A DNA stretch of 64,000 bases, taken from the NCBI RefSeq assembly GCF_021560175.1, contig NZ_CP091110.1, forward strand, positions 3,598,501-3,662,500. Reading direction: 5' to 3'. Made by a program: the position numbers and the translations under genes. This document shows, piece after piece, positions 54,781 to 63,960 of the stretch. How positions within the stretch are numbered: the stretch's first letter is position 1; each line of letters begins with the position of its first letter. The notes under the pieces are model-generated. The model did no database searches, was not told where the DNA came from, and worked only from the letters and a program-made list of their open reading frames with translations. Source of the stretch: Neobacillus drentensis (GTDB lineage: Bacteria; Bacillota; Bacilli; Bacillales; Cytobacillaceae).

Positions 54781-54943
54781 GAAACTGCCCTCCGTTTTAT
54801 CTGTTTATCGTAATAAGATATTTCAAACCTATTTATTGTTAATGATTTCAGAACTTGCGTGGCTCGATTCATTTATCCTCCTTAATCCTTCTGAAAAAAC
54901 ATCAATGTTATGCTCTAATATTAATAAAAAGAGAGATTAATCG

Positions 54944-54975
54944 CTCGTAATTTTTTGTGAGAATTCGTAATATAT
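54944..54975. promoter_or_regulatory. AraC-type box upstream of the second GH2 gene
   Basis: CTCGTAATTTTTTGTG then TTCGTAATAT: CGTAA at 54946 and 54966, 20 bp apart. Same layout as the other four boxes. Confidence 0.6.
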
Positions 54976-54994
54976 TTGCTTTTTTCATCCATAA

Positions 54995-55022
54995 AAATAC
55001 CCCGACATTTGTCGAGGTATTT
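54995..55022 (-). terminator. Terminator of a lost upstream gene
   Basis: AAATACCCCGAC / GTCGAGGTATTT stem (one mismatch), 4-nt loop, A/T runs on both sides. It follows the SDR remnant on the minus strand. Confidence 0.7.
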
Positions 55023-55039
55023 AAAGCTATTTGATATTT

Positions 55040-55085
55040 TAATAAGCCGTCCATCCGCCATCAACGGAAATGACCGTACCATTTC
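55040..55085 (-). pseudogene. C-terminal remnant of a short-chain dehydrogenase
   Basis: Minus frame NGTVISVDGGWTAY then stop. 'G-x-V-I-x-VDGGWTAY' is the standard C-terminus of classical SDR oxidoreductases. A stop lies just upstream in frame and no more of the gene remains. The original terminator is preserved. Confidence 0.6.
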
Positions 55086-55127
55086 ACCCGCAGGTTAAAA
55101 ATTATCCTATGTACGATTGGGCAAATG

Positions 55128-55778
55128 TTAAAGGTGTATTAATCCCTGCTCTAGAGAGACGGCAACCGCTTCTGTTCTAGTATTGACACCTAATTTATTG
55201 TAAATATTCGTTAGATGAGCCTTTACAGTCCGCTCCGCAATCCCCATATCAAAAGCTATATCTTTATTTCGATAACCCTTGGCAGCTGCCTGTATGATAA
55301 AAAGTTCCTTTTCAGTCAGGTTAAACGTTGCAAAGGAAGACATGACTTTAATTTTCTTTTCTTTTGCTCCCATGAGTTTAAGCATGATATCCGGTTGTAA
55401 AAGCGTTTCTCCTCTGATGGCAGATTCAATAGTCCGGAAAAGATCTTCCCGTCCTGTATCCTTTAGCAAATAACCTTTAGCACCTAATTCTAAACCCCTA
55501 ATCATTAATTCATCCTCATTATAGGTAGTTAAGATGATGATTGGAATCAATACTAGTCTGTCATTTAGGGCTTTAATGGTATCAAGACCGCTCATAACCG
55601 GCATATTCAAGTCCATTAAAATAACATCAGGATTTTCATTTTCTATGAACTTTAGCGCTTCTTCCCCATTCTCTGCCTCTCCGATTACTTGAAACAACTC
55701 ATTGGTTTCTAAGATTAATTTTAACCCTTCTCGAACAACCAAATGATCATCCACGATTAATACCTTATGTTTAGTCAC
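55128..55778 (-). CDS. NarL/LuxR-family response regulator
   Basis: About 216 residues. Receiver with 'LIVDDH', phospho-acceptor Asp in 'DVILMDLNMP' (about 56 from the chosen start) and the Lys of 'GYLLKDTGRED'. LuxR-type HTH at the end: 'LTEKELFIIQAAAKGYRNKDIAFDMGIAERTVKAHLTNIYNKLGVNTRTEAV'. I use the GTG at 55778, 9 nt after AGGGGGG; an ATG at 55799 would overlap the kinase stop and hide that site. Paired with the kinase immediately upstream. Targets unknown; no repeated operator was noticed nearby. Confidence 0.92.
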   Translation of the reverse strand: MTKHKVLIVDDHLVVREGLKLILETNELFQVIGEAENGEEALKFIENENPDVILMDLNMPVMSGLDTIKALNDRLVLIPIIILTTYNEDELMIRGLELGAKGYLLKDTGREDLFRTIESAIRGETLLQPDIMLKLMGAKEKKIKVMSSFATFNLTEKELFIIQAAAKGYRNKDIAFDMGIAERTVKAHLTNIYNKLGVNTRTEAVAVSLEQGLIHL

Positions 55779-55798
55779 TACATCTAACCCCCTTAACA

Positions 55799-56998
55799 TT
55801 AGATTGGTACAGTTACTTTAATTTTTGTTCCCCTGCCAGGCATACTTTTAATATCTATCTCTCCATTGATTAACCTGACTCTTTCGTATAATCCGAGTAA
55901 GCCGTATTTCCCTAAATTGTTACCAATCGTATTTTCCTTAAACCCGATACCGTCATCTTCAATTTCCATCCTTAATTGATGGTTTATTTTTTTTATCACG
56001 ATACGAACTTTCTCGGCTTGTGCATGCTTGGCCACATTCGCTAAACTTTCACTTAATATATACAGACAGTGCTCCATTTTAAAGGTCGATAATTTTTGGA
56101 CCTGACCAATCTCATAATTTACATGGATAGAAGTGGCATCGGTAAACCCTTTTATTTGTTTTAATGCCTCCCTGTACAAATCTGTCTCTTCTATTGCCAT
56201 TTCTCTTAGATTATCAATGGCCGTCCTCGCATTTTTCAAGGTTTCTCTAGCCCGTATCATAGACTTTTGGATAATCTCTTCCGAGCGATTCATATTCCCA
56301 TTTTTTAAATGAGCATCGACTGCTTCTAATTGCATGATTAGACCAGCTAACCCCTGGGCTAAAGTATCATGGAGATCCCTTGCCATCCGCTGTCTTTCAT
56401 TGGCTAAAGTTAGCTGCTCCACCTTTTGATGAGCTTTTTCTAGTTCATGTAAATAAGATTCCATTCGCAATCTCGCATGAACCTGCCTGTTGTATATAAC
56501 CGAATAAAAATTTACAATTGTCACATTTATAAAAAATATTAATATATAAATGGGTAATTCATGTAAACCGTAGTTTAACCAGATCGCTGTGCCATAAAAA
56601 CAATAGGCGGCCGTAAAAACGATGAGGATTTTTATATTGTTTTGAAAAATAATAATACTTTGGGCAACTAATAAAGGAAGAAGGCCAACCAATATAACGG
56701 GTGAACCTTTTGGAACCAAAAAGGAAGAAACAAATATTAAGCTGCCTTGAACGAAAAAGTAAAGCCAGCTTCGTTTTTTTGTAAGTGAATCGGAAAACCA
56801 ATAGATAAAAATATAAATTGCTATAATTAATGTAGTAGTCACCGCACTTTGGATGACCAATACACCTTTAAGATACTGTAAAATTAATGCTCCGCTATAA
56901 ATTAATATGATCCAGAAAATATTTACAATTTTTGAGATTAAAAAGCCATCTGTTATATTAAAAATAGTAAAATCCTTATAAGTGTGAAATTTACTCAC
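55799..56998 (-). CDS. NarL-type sensor histidine kinase (HisKA_3)
   Basis: 399 residues. Five or six hydrophobic helices cover about 20-165, followed by a coiled linker and the dimerisation/phospho-acceptor helix 'ERQRMARDLHDTLAQGLAGLIMQLEAV' with the conserved His. The HATPase shows 'CLYILSESLANVAKHAQA' and 'IEDDGIGFKE', then 'YGLLGLYERVRLINGEIDIKS'. The multi-span sensor without an outer domain resembles DesK/LiaS-like kinases, which sense membrane state; this is inference. It is followed directly by its regulator. Confidence 0.9.
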   Translation of the reverse strand: MSKFHTYKDFTIFNITDGFLISKIVNIFWIILIYSGALILQYLKGVLVIQSAVTTTLIIAIYIFIYWFSDSLTKKRSWLYFFVQGSLIFVSSFLVPKGSPVILVGLLPLLVAQSIIIFQNNIKILIVFTAAYCFYGTAIWLNYGLHELPIYILIFFINVTIVNFYSVIYNRQVHARLRMESYLHELEKAHQKVEQLTLANERQRMARDLHDTLAQGLAGLIMQLEAVDAHLKNGNMNRSEEIIQKSMIRARETLKNARTAIDNLREMAIEETDLYREALKQIKGFTDATSIHVNYEIGQVQKLSTFKMEHCLYILSESLANVAKHAQAEKVRIVIKKINHQLRMEIEDDGIGFKENTIGNNLGKYGLLGLYERVRLINGEIDIKSMPGRGTKIKVTVPI

Positions 56999-57348
56999 TT
57001 TTGCACCACCCTTCTTCTATTATAAATGAAGGATAAATTTATGCCATGTCCAATAGTACATGCCCTTTAGTACATTTAGACTATATTCTAGTTATTAGAT
57101 TCTTTGTTCCCCACGATCATCATACCTGTAGCTGTTTCAGAAAAAGTTGTGTTAAATCTGGATGTTTATTCCCACTCCAATTAACATCTACACAAAGAGC
57201 AACAAAACATTTAACAACTTAAAAAAAGCCGACTCTCCTAACCAGAATTTTTGGCAGGCGAGTCGACTTTTTTTCATATATTAGATCTGTTAGAATCACA
57301 AATTAAATTCAACTCGTTTTCTTAACTACTATTCTTCTAATATTATTG
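56999..57348. other. Intergenic region with P450 terminator
   Basis: Only a strong terminator is evident: AAAAAAAGCCGACTC (57221-57235) pairs with GAGTCGACTTTTTTT (57260-57274), one mismatch. It ends the P450 transcript. No gene seen. Confidence 0.7.
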
Positions 57349-58581
57349 TTATTTATATATTTTCATAGGTAGATGCACCAACGATTGACCTGGGGCTGAA
57401 TTCATCAAATTATTCTCCAAATCAAATGACTCAATTGGTTCAATTCGCGAAATTTTTTGTAAGAATGTTTTCAAGGCGATGTTTAGTTCTAATCTAGCAA
57501 GAGGGGCACCAAGACAAAAATGCGGGCCGTTACCAAAGGTTAGATGTTTTTTATTATTCTTACGATGAATATCCAATTTAAACGGATTCTCAAACATACG
57601 TTCATCCATATTGGCTGCACTCATCCACGCTATGACGACATCTCCTTTTTTCATTGGTACACCCAATACATCAGTATCCTCTTTTACGAATCGTTCTCTC
57701 TTTCCGACATTGAACCGGTAACGAAGCATTTCTTCCACAGCTTTCGGAACAAGATCCAGGTCGTTTCTTAATTGGCCATATAAGTCTTGATCATCATATA
57801 AAAGTGAATAAAACATACTTGAGAGCGTATGACCTGTTGTTTCAACACCTGCCCCTAATAATAGCATCGTTGTACGCACGATTTCATCGTCTGTAAATCT
57901 ATCACCATCTATCTCCACTCTCAGTAAATCTGAGATGATGTCATCAGAGGGATTTGAACGTTTTTCCACAACAAGTGGATACAGGTATTGGAAGTATTCT
58001 TTTGCAGTCTGTTGCTTTTTCTTATCGATTTCCCTCTGATTTTCCTTGGTATAAGGTTGAAATAGAACATCCACCCATTTTTTATACTGAAGACTGTCCT
58101 TCGAAGGCACACCAATCAAATCTGCCATGACCATCGTAGGTAAGAGTCCAGCCAAATCTTCGACAATATCAATTATGGTGCCTGGCACCATGTCATCTAC
58201 TAATTTATTTGCAATTTGTTGGATCCGAGGTTCCCAACTTTTTAGGCTCCGTGGGGTGAACGCTGCTGACAATAAAGATCGGCTTTTAAAATGCTGGGGC
58301 GGATCGACACTTGAGATATTTACTTTTTCTGGGATCGATCCCTCTTTATTATTCGCGCCAACCCCTATCGTGGTTCTATAACCTACACTTGAAAATATTT
58401 CATGGTTGCTTAATACCATTTTAACATCATCATACCTAAAAACATTCCAGGTATCTGTACCTTCATGATAATAAACTGGATTATTATTAAGCATCTTTCT
58501 ATACCACTCTAATGGAAAAAACTCTTCAGATCTCGTTTTAAATTGTGTGATATCTTGCATAGAAATAATTTCCTTTTGCAT
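57349..58581 (-). CDS. Cytochrome P450
   Basis: 410 residues, soluble bacterial class. I-helix oxygen-binding motif 'LLGAGVETTGHT' (241-252), ExxR as E284-x-x-R287 in 'EEMLRYR', and heme loop 'FGNGPHFCLGAPLAR' with Cys356. 'ISSVDPPQHFKSRSLLSAAFTP' is the helix C region. It resembles the CYP107/CYP109 group of Bacillus (YjiB-type) that hydroxylates fatty acids, terpenoids or steroids. No ferredoxin gene is near. The start follows GGGTG. Monocistronic. Confidence 0.93.
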   Translation of the reverse strand: MQKEIISMQDITQFKTRSEEFFPLEWYRKMLNNNPVYYHEGTDTWNVFRYDDVKMVLSNHEIFSSVGYRTTIGVGANNKEGSIPEKVNISSVDPPQHFKSRSLLSAAFTPRSLKSWEPRIQQIANKLVDDMVPGTIIDIVEDLAGLLPTMVMADLIGVPSKDSLQYKKWVDVLFQPYTKENQREIDKKKQQTAKEYFQYLYPLVVEKRSNPSDDIISDLLRVEIDGDRFTDDEIVRTTMLLLGAGVETTGHTLSSMFYSLLYDDQDLYGQLRNDLDLVPKAVEEMLRYRFNVGKRERFVKEDTDVLGVPMKKGDVVIAWMSAANMDERMFENPFKLDIHRKNNKKHLTFGNGPHFCLGAPLARLELNIALKTFLQKISRIEPIESFDLENNLMNSAPGQSLVHLPMKIYK

Positions 58582-58764
58582 GTGTTCACCCTTCTTTTCT
58601 TCTTATTTCCTGTAAAAAACCGTCATGACTTTAAAACTATTAATTTTGAAAACCTTTACTTTTCTATTATATAAAACATGCAAATATTAGAAATCGGACT
58701 TTTGGGCATGTTCGGATGTACGTTCGGGCAGAAAATTCGATTTATATGCTTTTAAAAAAGAAAA

Positions 58765-58807
58765 TCCCTGATATCAACATTCCTTTTGGGATTGACAATA
58801 TCAGGGA
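58765..58807 (-). terminator. Terminator of the ABC exporter operon
   Basis: TCCCTGATAT / ATATCAGGGA 10-bp stem with a 23-nt loop and a TTTTCTTTTTT tail on the minus strand. Confidence 0.75.
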
Positions 58808-58837
58808 CTATTTATATTAGAAAAGAATCTTTTAAAA

Positions 58838-60682
58838 TTATGATGCTTCTTCAAACTGACTGTTGTACAGCTCTGCATAGAAACCATTTTGCTTCAACAG
58901 TTCTTCATGGGTTCCTGTTTCGAAGATGTCGCCATCCTTCATGACAAGAATCATGTCAGCATTTTTAATGGTTGATAGCCTGTGGGCAATGACAAATGAT
59001 GTTTTCCCCACTGTCAATTTGTCCATTGCCTGTTGGATGAGCATTTCTGTCCGAGTATCGACGGAACTTGTTGCTTCATCTAAAATAAGCAATGGTGAAG
59101 TTTTCACCATTGCACGGGCAATGGTAATCAGCTGTTTCTGACCTGCGGACAAGCTCGCTTTATCATCAAGGATTGTATCGTATCCATTAAGCAAGGTTTT
59201 AATAAAGTGGTGCAGCCCGACTGCTTTACAAGCTGACTCCAGCTCTTCCTCAGTAACTCCCTTGCTGGAATAAATGATATTCTCACGGATCGTGCCCTCA
59301 AACAGCCATGTATCCTGAAGGACCATACAGAACAAATCATGAAGATTCCCCCTGGTAAGCTGACTAATCGGCACACCATCAATCAAGATTTCCCCATCAT
59401 TTACTTCATAGAAACGCATCAGCAGATTGACCAAAGTCGTCTTGCCCGCTCCGGTCGGACCGACAATCGCCACTTTTTGCCCTGCCTTGACATTTACCGA
59501 GAAGTTTTTGATGACTGGCTTATTTTCGTTATAGCCAAAGTGTACATTTCTGAACTCTACATCGCCTGTAACCGTTTCAAGCCTGTCTTTCTTTTCACTT
59601 TCATCGGCTAGTTCTTTTTCATTCAGAAATTCAAAGACACGCCCACTGGCCGCGGCTGTTGACTGCAACTGTGTGGCTCCCTGGGCAATCTGGGTAAGCG
59701 GCTGAGTGAAAAGACGAATGTACAACATAAAGGAAACAATGACACCGAATGAGATATGGCCATTGACAGCAAGGGCCGCTCCGACAATACAAACCACGAC
59801 ATAGCCAAGGTTTCCGACAAACATCATAAATGGCATCATCAGACCGGATAGGAATTGTGATTTCCAGGCGCTGTCATACAACCCAGTATTGATTTCCTGA
59901 AAAGTTGCTTTCGCCATCTTTTCTCCATTATAAGCTTTTACTACATTGTGTCCTGAATAGGTCTCTTCAATATACCCGTTCAATTTGCCAAGCTGCTTTT
60001 GCTGACGTCCAAAGAAAACCTGTGACTTTGAAATTAGTAGGGACATTAACGCAAAACCAATGAATGTGGATAAAACAGCAGCAATCGCCATGATCCAATT
60101 CGTCCAAAACATCATCACCAACGAACCCAGGAATAACGTAATGGCTGAAGTCAACCCGCTTATACTCTGGTTCAGTGTTTGACCGACCATATCGACATCA
60201 TTGGTCACACGGCTAAGCACATCACCAGTACTTGTTGAGTCAAAGTATTTTAACGGCAAACGGTTCATTTTTTTTGATAGATCATTTCTTAAAGATTTCG
60301 AAATCCGCTGTGTGGCGGTCGCCATGATAAAACCTTGGACATATTGAAACACGAACATTAATGAATAAAAAATAACAAGAATAGTTGCCACGTGAACAAC
60401 GGCATCCATATCAATTTTTGTCATCATTCCTTTGGTGATTGTATCAGTTATATCCCCAAGCATGTGAGGACCAACGATATTAAAGATGGACCCCGCCATT
60501 GATAGGATCAGGGCAACAACAATCGCCGGTACATATGCACGCGAATAAGTGAATAATTGTTTAAAGCTTTGCGAAAGGTTTCTGCCTTGACTCGCTTGAG
60601 AGCCTCTTTGGCGTCCTTTTAGGCGTGGCCCTTTAGATTGTTCAGTTTGGTGACCCTGATTAGCAAACTCTTTCTCAGCCAA
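58838..60682 (-). CDS. ABC exporter half, consensus ATPase
   Basis: About 614 residues. A basic, Gln/Lys-rich N-terminus is followed by six TMs and a nucleotide-binding domain with Walker A 'GPTGAGKTTL', signature 'LSAGQKQLITIARAM', Walker B 'LLILDEATSSVD' with catalytic Glu, and H-loop 'FVIAHRLSTI'. The best start is the TTG at 60682, 10 nt after AAAGGAGG, inside the end of the preceding gene. Together with the next gene it forms a heterodimeric type IV exporter (BmrCD, LmrCD or TM287/288 type). Export of drugs or peptides is likely; the MarR gene upstream supports it. Confidence 0.92.
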   Translation of the reverse strand: MAEKEFANQGHQTEQSKGPRLKGRQRGSQASQGRNLSQSFKQLFTYSRAYVPAIVVALILSMAGSIFNIVGPHMLGDITDTITKGMMTKIDMDAVVHVATILVIFYSLMFVFQYVQGFIMATATQRISKSLRNDLSKKMNRLPLKYFDSTSTGDVLSRVTNDVDMVGQTLNQSISGLTSAITLFLGSLVMMFWTNWIMAIAAVLSTFIGFALMSLLISKSQVFFGRQQKQLGKLNGYIEETYSGHNVVKAYNGEKMAKATFQEINTGLYDSAWKSQFLSGLMMPFMMFVGNLGYVVVCIVGAALAVNGHISFGVIVSFMLYIRLFTQPLTQIAQGATQLQSTAAASGRVFEFLNEKELADESEKKDRLETVTGDVEFRNVHFGYNENKPVIKNFSVNVKAGQKVAIVGPTGAGKTTLVNLLMRFYEVNDGEILIDGVPISQLTRGNLHDLFCMVLQDTWLFEGTIRENIIYSSKGVTEEELESACKAVGLHHFIKTLLNGYDTILDDKASLSAGQKQLITIARAMVKTSPLLILDEATSSVDTRTEMLIQQAMDKLTVGKTSFVIAHRLSTIKNADMILVMKDGDIFETGTHEELLKQNGFYAELYNSQFEEAS

Positions 60683-62435
60683 CTTCCAGCTCCTCCTTTG
60701 ACAATTGCGAGTAAGCAATTTCTTGATAGACGTTACATGTTCTCATAAGCTCCTGGTGTGTACCGATGCCTGCCACTTCGCCCTGATCAAGGACAATTAT
60801 GCGGTCCGCATCAATAATGGTCCCAATCCGCTGCGCAACAATGATGGAGGTAGCATCTTTAATCTCTTTTTTTAGGCGTGAACGCAGGATCCGGTCGGTC
60901 TTATAATCCAAGGCCGAAAAAGAATCATCGAACAAATAAATTTCTGGGTTTTTATAAATGGAACGGGCAATGGATAATCTTTGTTTCTGGCCTCCCGAGA
61001 TATTCGTTCCTCCCTGAGCTATTTCTGCCTCATACTGGCCTTCCATTTTTTCTACAAACTCTTTCCCCTGTGCTATATCAACTGCTCTTTCAATATCACT
61101 TACGGGTTTGTTCTCTACTTCACCAAATGCCACATTCGAAGCAACGCTGCCGCTGAACATGATCGCTTTTTGGGATACATATCCCAGCTTATTTCTTAAG
61201 GCTTCCAGGGAGTATTTCTTCACATCGACACCGTCAATGAGCACTTCTCCTTTGGATGTATCCATGAACCGTGGAACCAGGTTTAGAAGTGTGCTTTTTC
61301 CGCTGCCTGTAGATCCGATGATGGCGACTGTTTCCCCCTGATGGGCTTTAAAACTTACATTTTTTAATACATAATCTTCTGCATCTGGATATTTAAAGCT
61401 AACATTGCGGAATTCAACTTCTCCTACACCTGTGACTTTTTCGGTATCCTTTGCATTTCCATCTTCAATTTTGACCTCAGTATCCAGCACCTCATTAATC
61501 CTTTTTGCCGAAACGGCTGCACGCGGCATCATGATAAACACCATCGACAGCATCATAAAGGACATGATAATCTGCATGGCGTAAGAGGAGAAAACGACCA
61601 TGTCGGAAAACCGGGATAATCGATCCACCATCGGAGCATTATTAATTAACACGGCCCCAATCCAATAGATGGCAAGGTTCATCCCAGACATCATGAGCCC
61701 GATGGATGGGAACAAGATGGCCATCGTCCGACCTGTGAATAGATTTGTTTTGGTCAATACATTATTCGCCTGCTCAAATTTTTCTTCCTGATACCCTTCC
61801 GCATTGTAGGCACGGACGACTCGGATACCCGACAAATTCTCTCTTGTTACCCGGTTCAATTGGTCTGTCAAAGATTGAATGACCCTGAACTTTGGTAATG
61901 CCACCAAGACTACGATGGCAATCAACACACATAGGAAGGCAACCGCAATACCTGTCGCAGCCGTCCATTCCCAGGCCTTCCCTGTTATTTTCAATATAGC
62001 CCACACGGCCATAATCGGAGCACGGATTACAACCTGCAATCCCATAATAATTAACATCTGGACTTGCATGATATCATTTGTGGACCGCGTAATTAGGCTG
62101 GCAGTGGAAAAACGGCTGATTTCCTCCATTGAGAAAGACAATGTCTTATCAAACACCATGCCGCGCAATCGGACCGAAAAGCCTGCCGCCACCCTCGCTG
62201 CCAAAAATACAGTTACCATCGATGCCAACATACTGCCAATAGCACATAATAGCATATAGCCGCCTTGGATGAGGACGTCACTTATTTTGCTTCCGTCTGT
62301 CTGTACAAGCTTGGTGATTTCCTCCATATAATCGGGAATCTTTAAATCCAGCCATACTTGTGTCACGATGGAAACCAAGCTGCACAAAACCAACAGCCAA
62401 TCTAGCTTTTGAAAATATTTAAAGATTTTCAGCAT
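60675..62435 (-). CDS. ABC exporter half, degenerate ATPase site
   Basis: 586 residues, six TMs plus ATPase domain. Walker A 'GSTGSGKSTLL', signature 'ISGGQKQRLSIARS', but Walker B reads 'IYLFDDSFSALD' (Asp where the catalytic Glu belongs), and the H-loop reads 'IIVAQRIGTI' (Gln where His belongs). Both changes are typical of the half that carries the non-catalytic site in heterodimeric exporters, so this is functional specialisation, not decay. Its end overlaps the ribosome site of the partner gene. It lies 24 bp after the MarR gene. Confidence 0.93.
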   Translation of the reverse strand: MLKIFKYFQKLDWLLVLCSLVSIVTQVWLDLKIPDYMEEITKLVQTDGSKISDVLIQGGYMLLCAIGSMLASMVTVFLAARVAAGFSVRLRGMVFDKTLSFSMEEISRFSTASLITRSTNDIMQVQMLIIMGLQVVIRAPIMAVWAILKITGKAWEWTAATGIAVAFLCVLIAIVVLVALPKFRVIQSLTDQLNRVTRENLSGIRVVRAYNAEGYQEEKFEQANNVLTKTNLFTGRTMAILFPSIGLMMSGMNLAIYWIGAVLINNAPMVDRLSRFSDMVVFSSYAMQIIMSFMMLSMVFIMMPRAAVSAKRINEVLDTEVKIEDGNAKDTEKVTGVGEVEFRNVSFKYPDAEDYVLKNVSFKAHQGETVAIIGSTGSGKSTLLNLVPRFMDTSKGEVLIDGVDVKKYSLEALRNKLGYVSQKAIMFSGSVASNVAFGEVENKPVSDIERAVDIAQGKEFVEKMEGQYEAEIAQGGTNISGGQKQRLSIARSIYKNPEIYLFDDSFSALDYKTDRILRSRLKKEIKDATSIIVAQRIGTIIDADRIIVLDQGEVAGIGTHQELMRTCNVYQEIAYSQLSKEELEVG

Positions 62436-62459
62436 GAATGAATCTCTCCTCGGTTATGT

Positions 62460-62957
62460 TTATGAATCATTTCTTGGAATGAAGTGGATATCAAATGACT
62501 CCATGTCATCCATTCCATCCTGTTCCATTTTTTCTTTTACGGCCGTGATAAACAACCGCATTCCTTCCTCAACAGTTTCCTGCTCGTTAGGAGTTAAAAA
62601 GCTTAAAGCATCTCTTACTGCTTTATTTACAGGTTCTGATGAAATCTCTTTTATGGCATTCAGTGTTTCGTTTGTAACGGAAATGTTGACAGACCGTTTG
62701 TCGTTTGGGTTGGGTGTTTTTAACAAAATTCCTTTTGCTGTCAGTCGTTCCACAATATCCGAAACAGTACTTTGAGTCATTTTTAGGTTTTGAGTCAATT
62801 GTTTGATGGTGATGGACTCATTGACTAACACTTCCCCCATAACCCTCATTTGAGGAACTGTGAAACCATGTCCTTCAGCAAATCTCTGTATGCTTTTTAC
62901 CAAATAACGATGTAAAAATTCAATTGATTCACGGATAAAATCTGCTCGGTCACTCAT
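62460..62957 (-). CDS. MarR family transcriptional regulator
   Basis: 165 residues. The winged helix reads 'FTVPQMRVMGEVLVNESITIKQLTQNLKMTQSTVSDIVERLTAKGILLKTPNPNDKRSVNISVT', with the DKR wing tip common in MarR proteins. A long C-terminal helix serves dimerisation. First gene of the exporter operon. Its promoter carries three 14-bp-spaced ATC-N6-GAT palindromes directly behind the -10, so it should repress itself and the exporter until an inducer binds. Confidence 0.93.
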   Translation of the reverse strand: MSDRADFIRESIEFLHRYLVKSIQRFAEGHGFTVPQMRVMGEVLVNESITIKQLTQNLKMTQSTVSDIVERLTAKGILLKTPNPNDKRSVNISVTNETLNAIKEISSEPVNKAVRDALSFLTPNEQETVEEGMRLFITAVKEKMEQDGMDDMESFDIHFIPRNDS

Positions 62958-62978
62958 TTATAATCCCCTTCTTTCAAA

Positions 62979-63051
62979 ATATCCCGTACGATATATCCTA
63001 CACGATGCATCTTATACGATATATATTATGCTTACATATAGCTTCTGTCAA
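62979..63051 (-). promoter_or_regulatory. MarR/ABC operon promoter with triple operator
   Basis: Minus strand -35 TTGACA (63046-63051), 17-nt spacer, -10 TAATAT (63023-63028). Downstream, on the plus strand, ATCCCGTACGAT (62981), ATCCTACACGAT (62995) and ATCTTATACGAT (63009) repeat with a 14-bp period. The first is part of ATATC-N6-GATAT, a perfect palindrome. Confidence 0.8.
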
Positions 63052-63091
63052 TGGGTTCCTATACATAAATAATAATTTCTTCTAAAGAAAA

Positions 63092-63119
63092 AAGATGACT
63101 CCATAATCAGAGTCATCTT
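63092..63119 (-). terminator. Terminator of the PadR gene
   Basis: Perfect 10-bp stem AAGATGACTC / GAGTCATCTT, 8-nt loop, TTTTTC tail on the minus strand. Confidence 0.8.
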
Positions 63120-63160
63120 CCTTAAAAGTTTAATTTTTATCGCAGGCTTTTTTAAAAATT

Positions 63161-63709
63161 TCATCCTGAGATCTGCTTTAAAAAAGTTAAGAGCTTTTCC
63201 ATCCAATAAATATTATGTTCTGATTGGCTAAATGCGTGTTCACTAATAAATTGAACCGCATTCCGCTGTTTATCATCAAGTAATTCCATTCGTTCTTTGA
63301 ATTCTACTTTATCTTTAGCACGTTTAAATTCTTCCCATTGATTCTTTTCTCTTTTTATCGTTTTCTCAAGGAAAAGAGCTGCCTTAGCTGAATCAATGTA
63401 TTTTAACAGATAGATTGATATGTACAAATCCTCTATCTTTGATACTTTTTTAAAGCTGTTATAAATCTCTTGCTCAAGAAAACGTATACCTTCCTGAGTG
63501 ATTCCGTACAGGGTTTTATTTGGACGATTGACTATCTGAATGGTTTCGACCGGTTCAATGAGTCCTTTTTTTTGTAGCGATTCAAAATTATAGTAAAATT
63601 TTCCTTCACTTATTTTTATGGGAATGACATCTAGCAATGCTTTCTTTAGTTGGTAGGGGCTGCTATTTTCATTAGCCAAACTCCCTAGTATAAATAGAGA
63701 AAGAGACAT
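63161..63709 (-). CDS. PadR family transcriptional regulator
   Basis: 182 residues. N-terminal winged helix with 'LFILGSLANENSSPYQLKKALLDV', 'ISEGKFYYNFESLQKKGLIEPVE' and 'KTLYGITQEGIRFLEQEI'. A C-terminal helical dimerisation part follows ('AALFLEKTIKREKNQWEEFKRAKDKVEFKERMELL'). The start follows AGGTG. PadR proteins usually repress an adjacent exporter; the divergent partial gene at 63961 is the likely partner but cannot be identified. Confidence 0.9.
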   Translation of the reverse strand: MSLSLFILGSLANENSSPYQLKKALLDVIPIKISEGKFYYNFESLQKKGLIEPVETIQIVNRPNKTLYGITQEGIRFLEQEIYNSFKKVSKIEDLYISIYLLKYIDSAKAALFLEKTIKREKNQWEEFKRAKDKVEFKERMELLDDKQRNAVQFISEHAFSQSEHNIYWMEKLLTFLKQISG

Positions 63710-63960
63710 GGGAATTCACCTTTCTTATAATTAGTTCTTTTACCCTCTTAAATTTTAACATATTAAGCCATTCTCACCCATACCCCCTCATTTCCAATTC
63801 ATGATCTAAAGATTCACTATAATGCAAGTGCAACAAAGCCTATTTATCTAATTTTTCAGAAGAATTAAGATATAATATTTTAGTACCAATTACACTATAA
63901 AAATTACTCTGATTAGAGTAATTTAAATTAAGCAAGAGGCATTTCAAAGGAGGAAGAAAA

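Noticed and set aside
60675..62435. Decay of the ABC exporter half because of the missing catalytic residues
   Set aside because: The same substitutions are normal in one half of heterodimeric exporters and the gene is otherwise intact.
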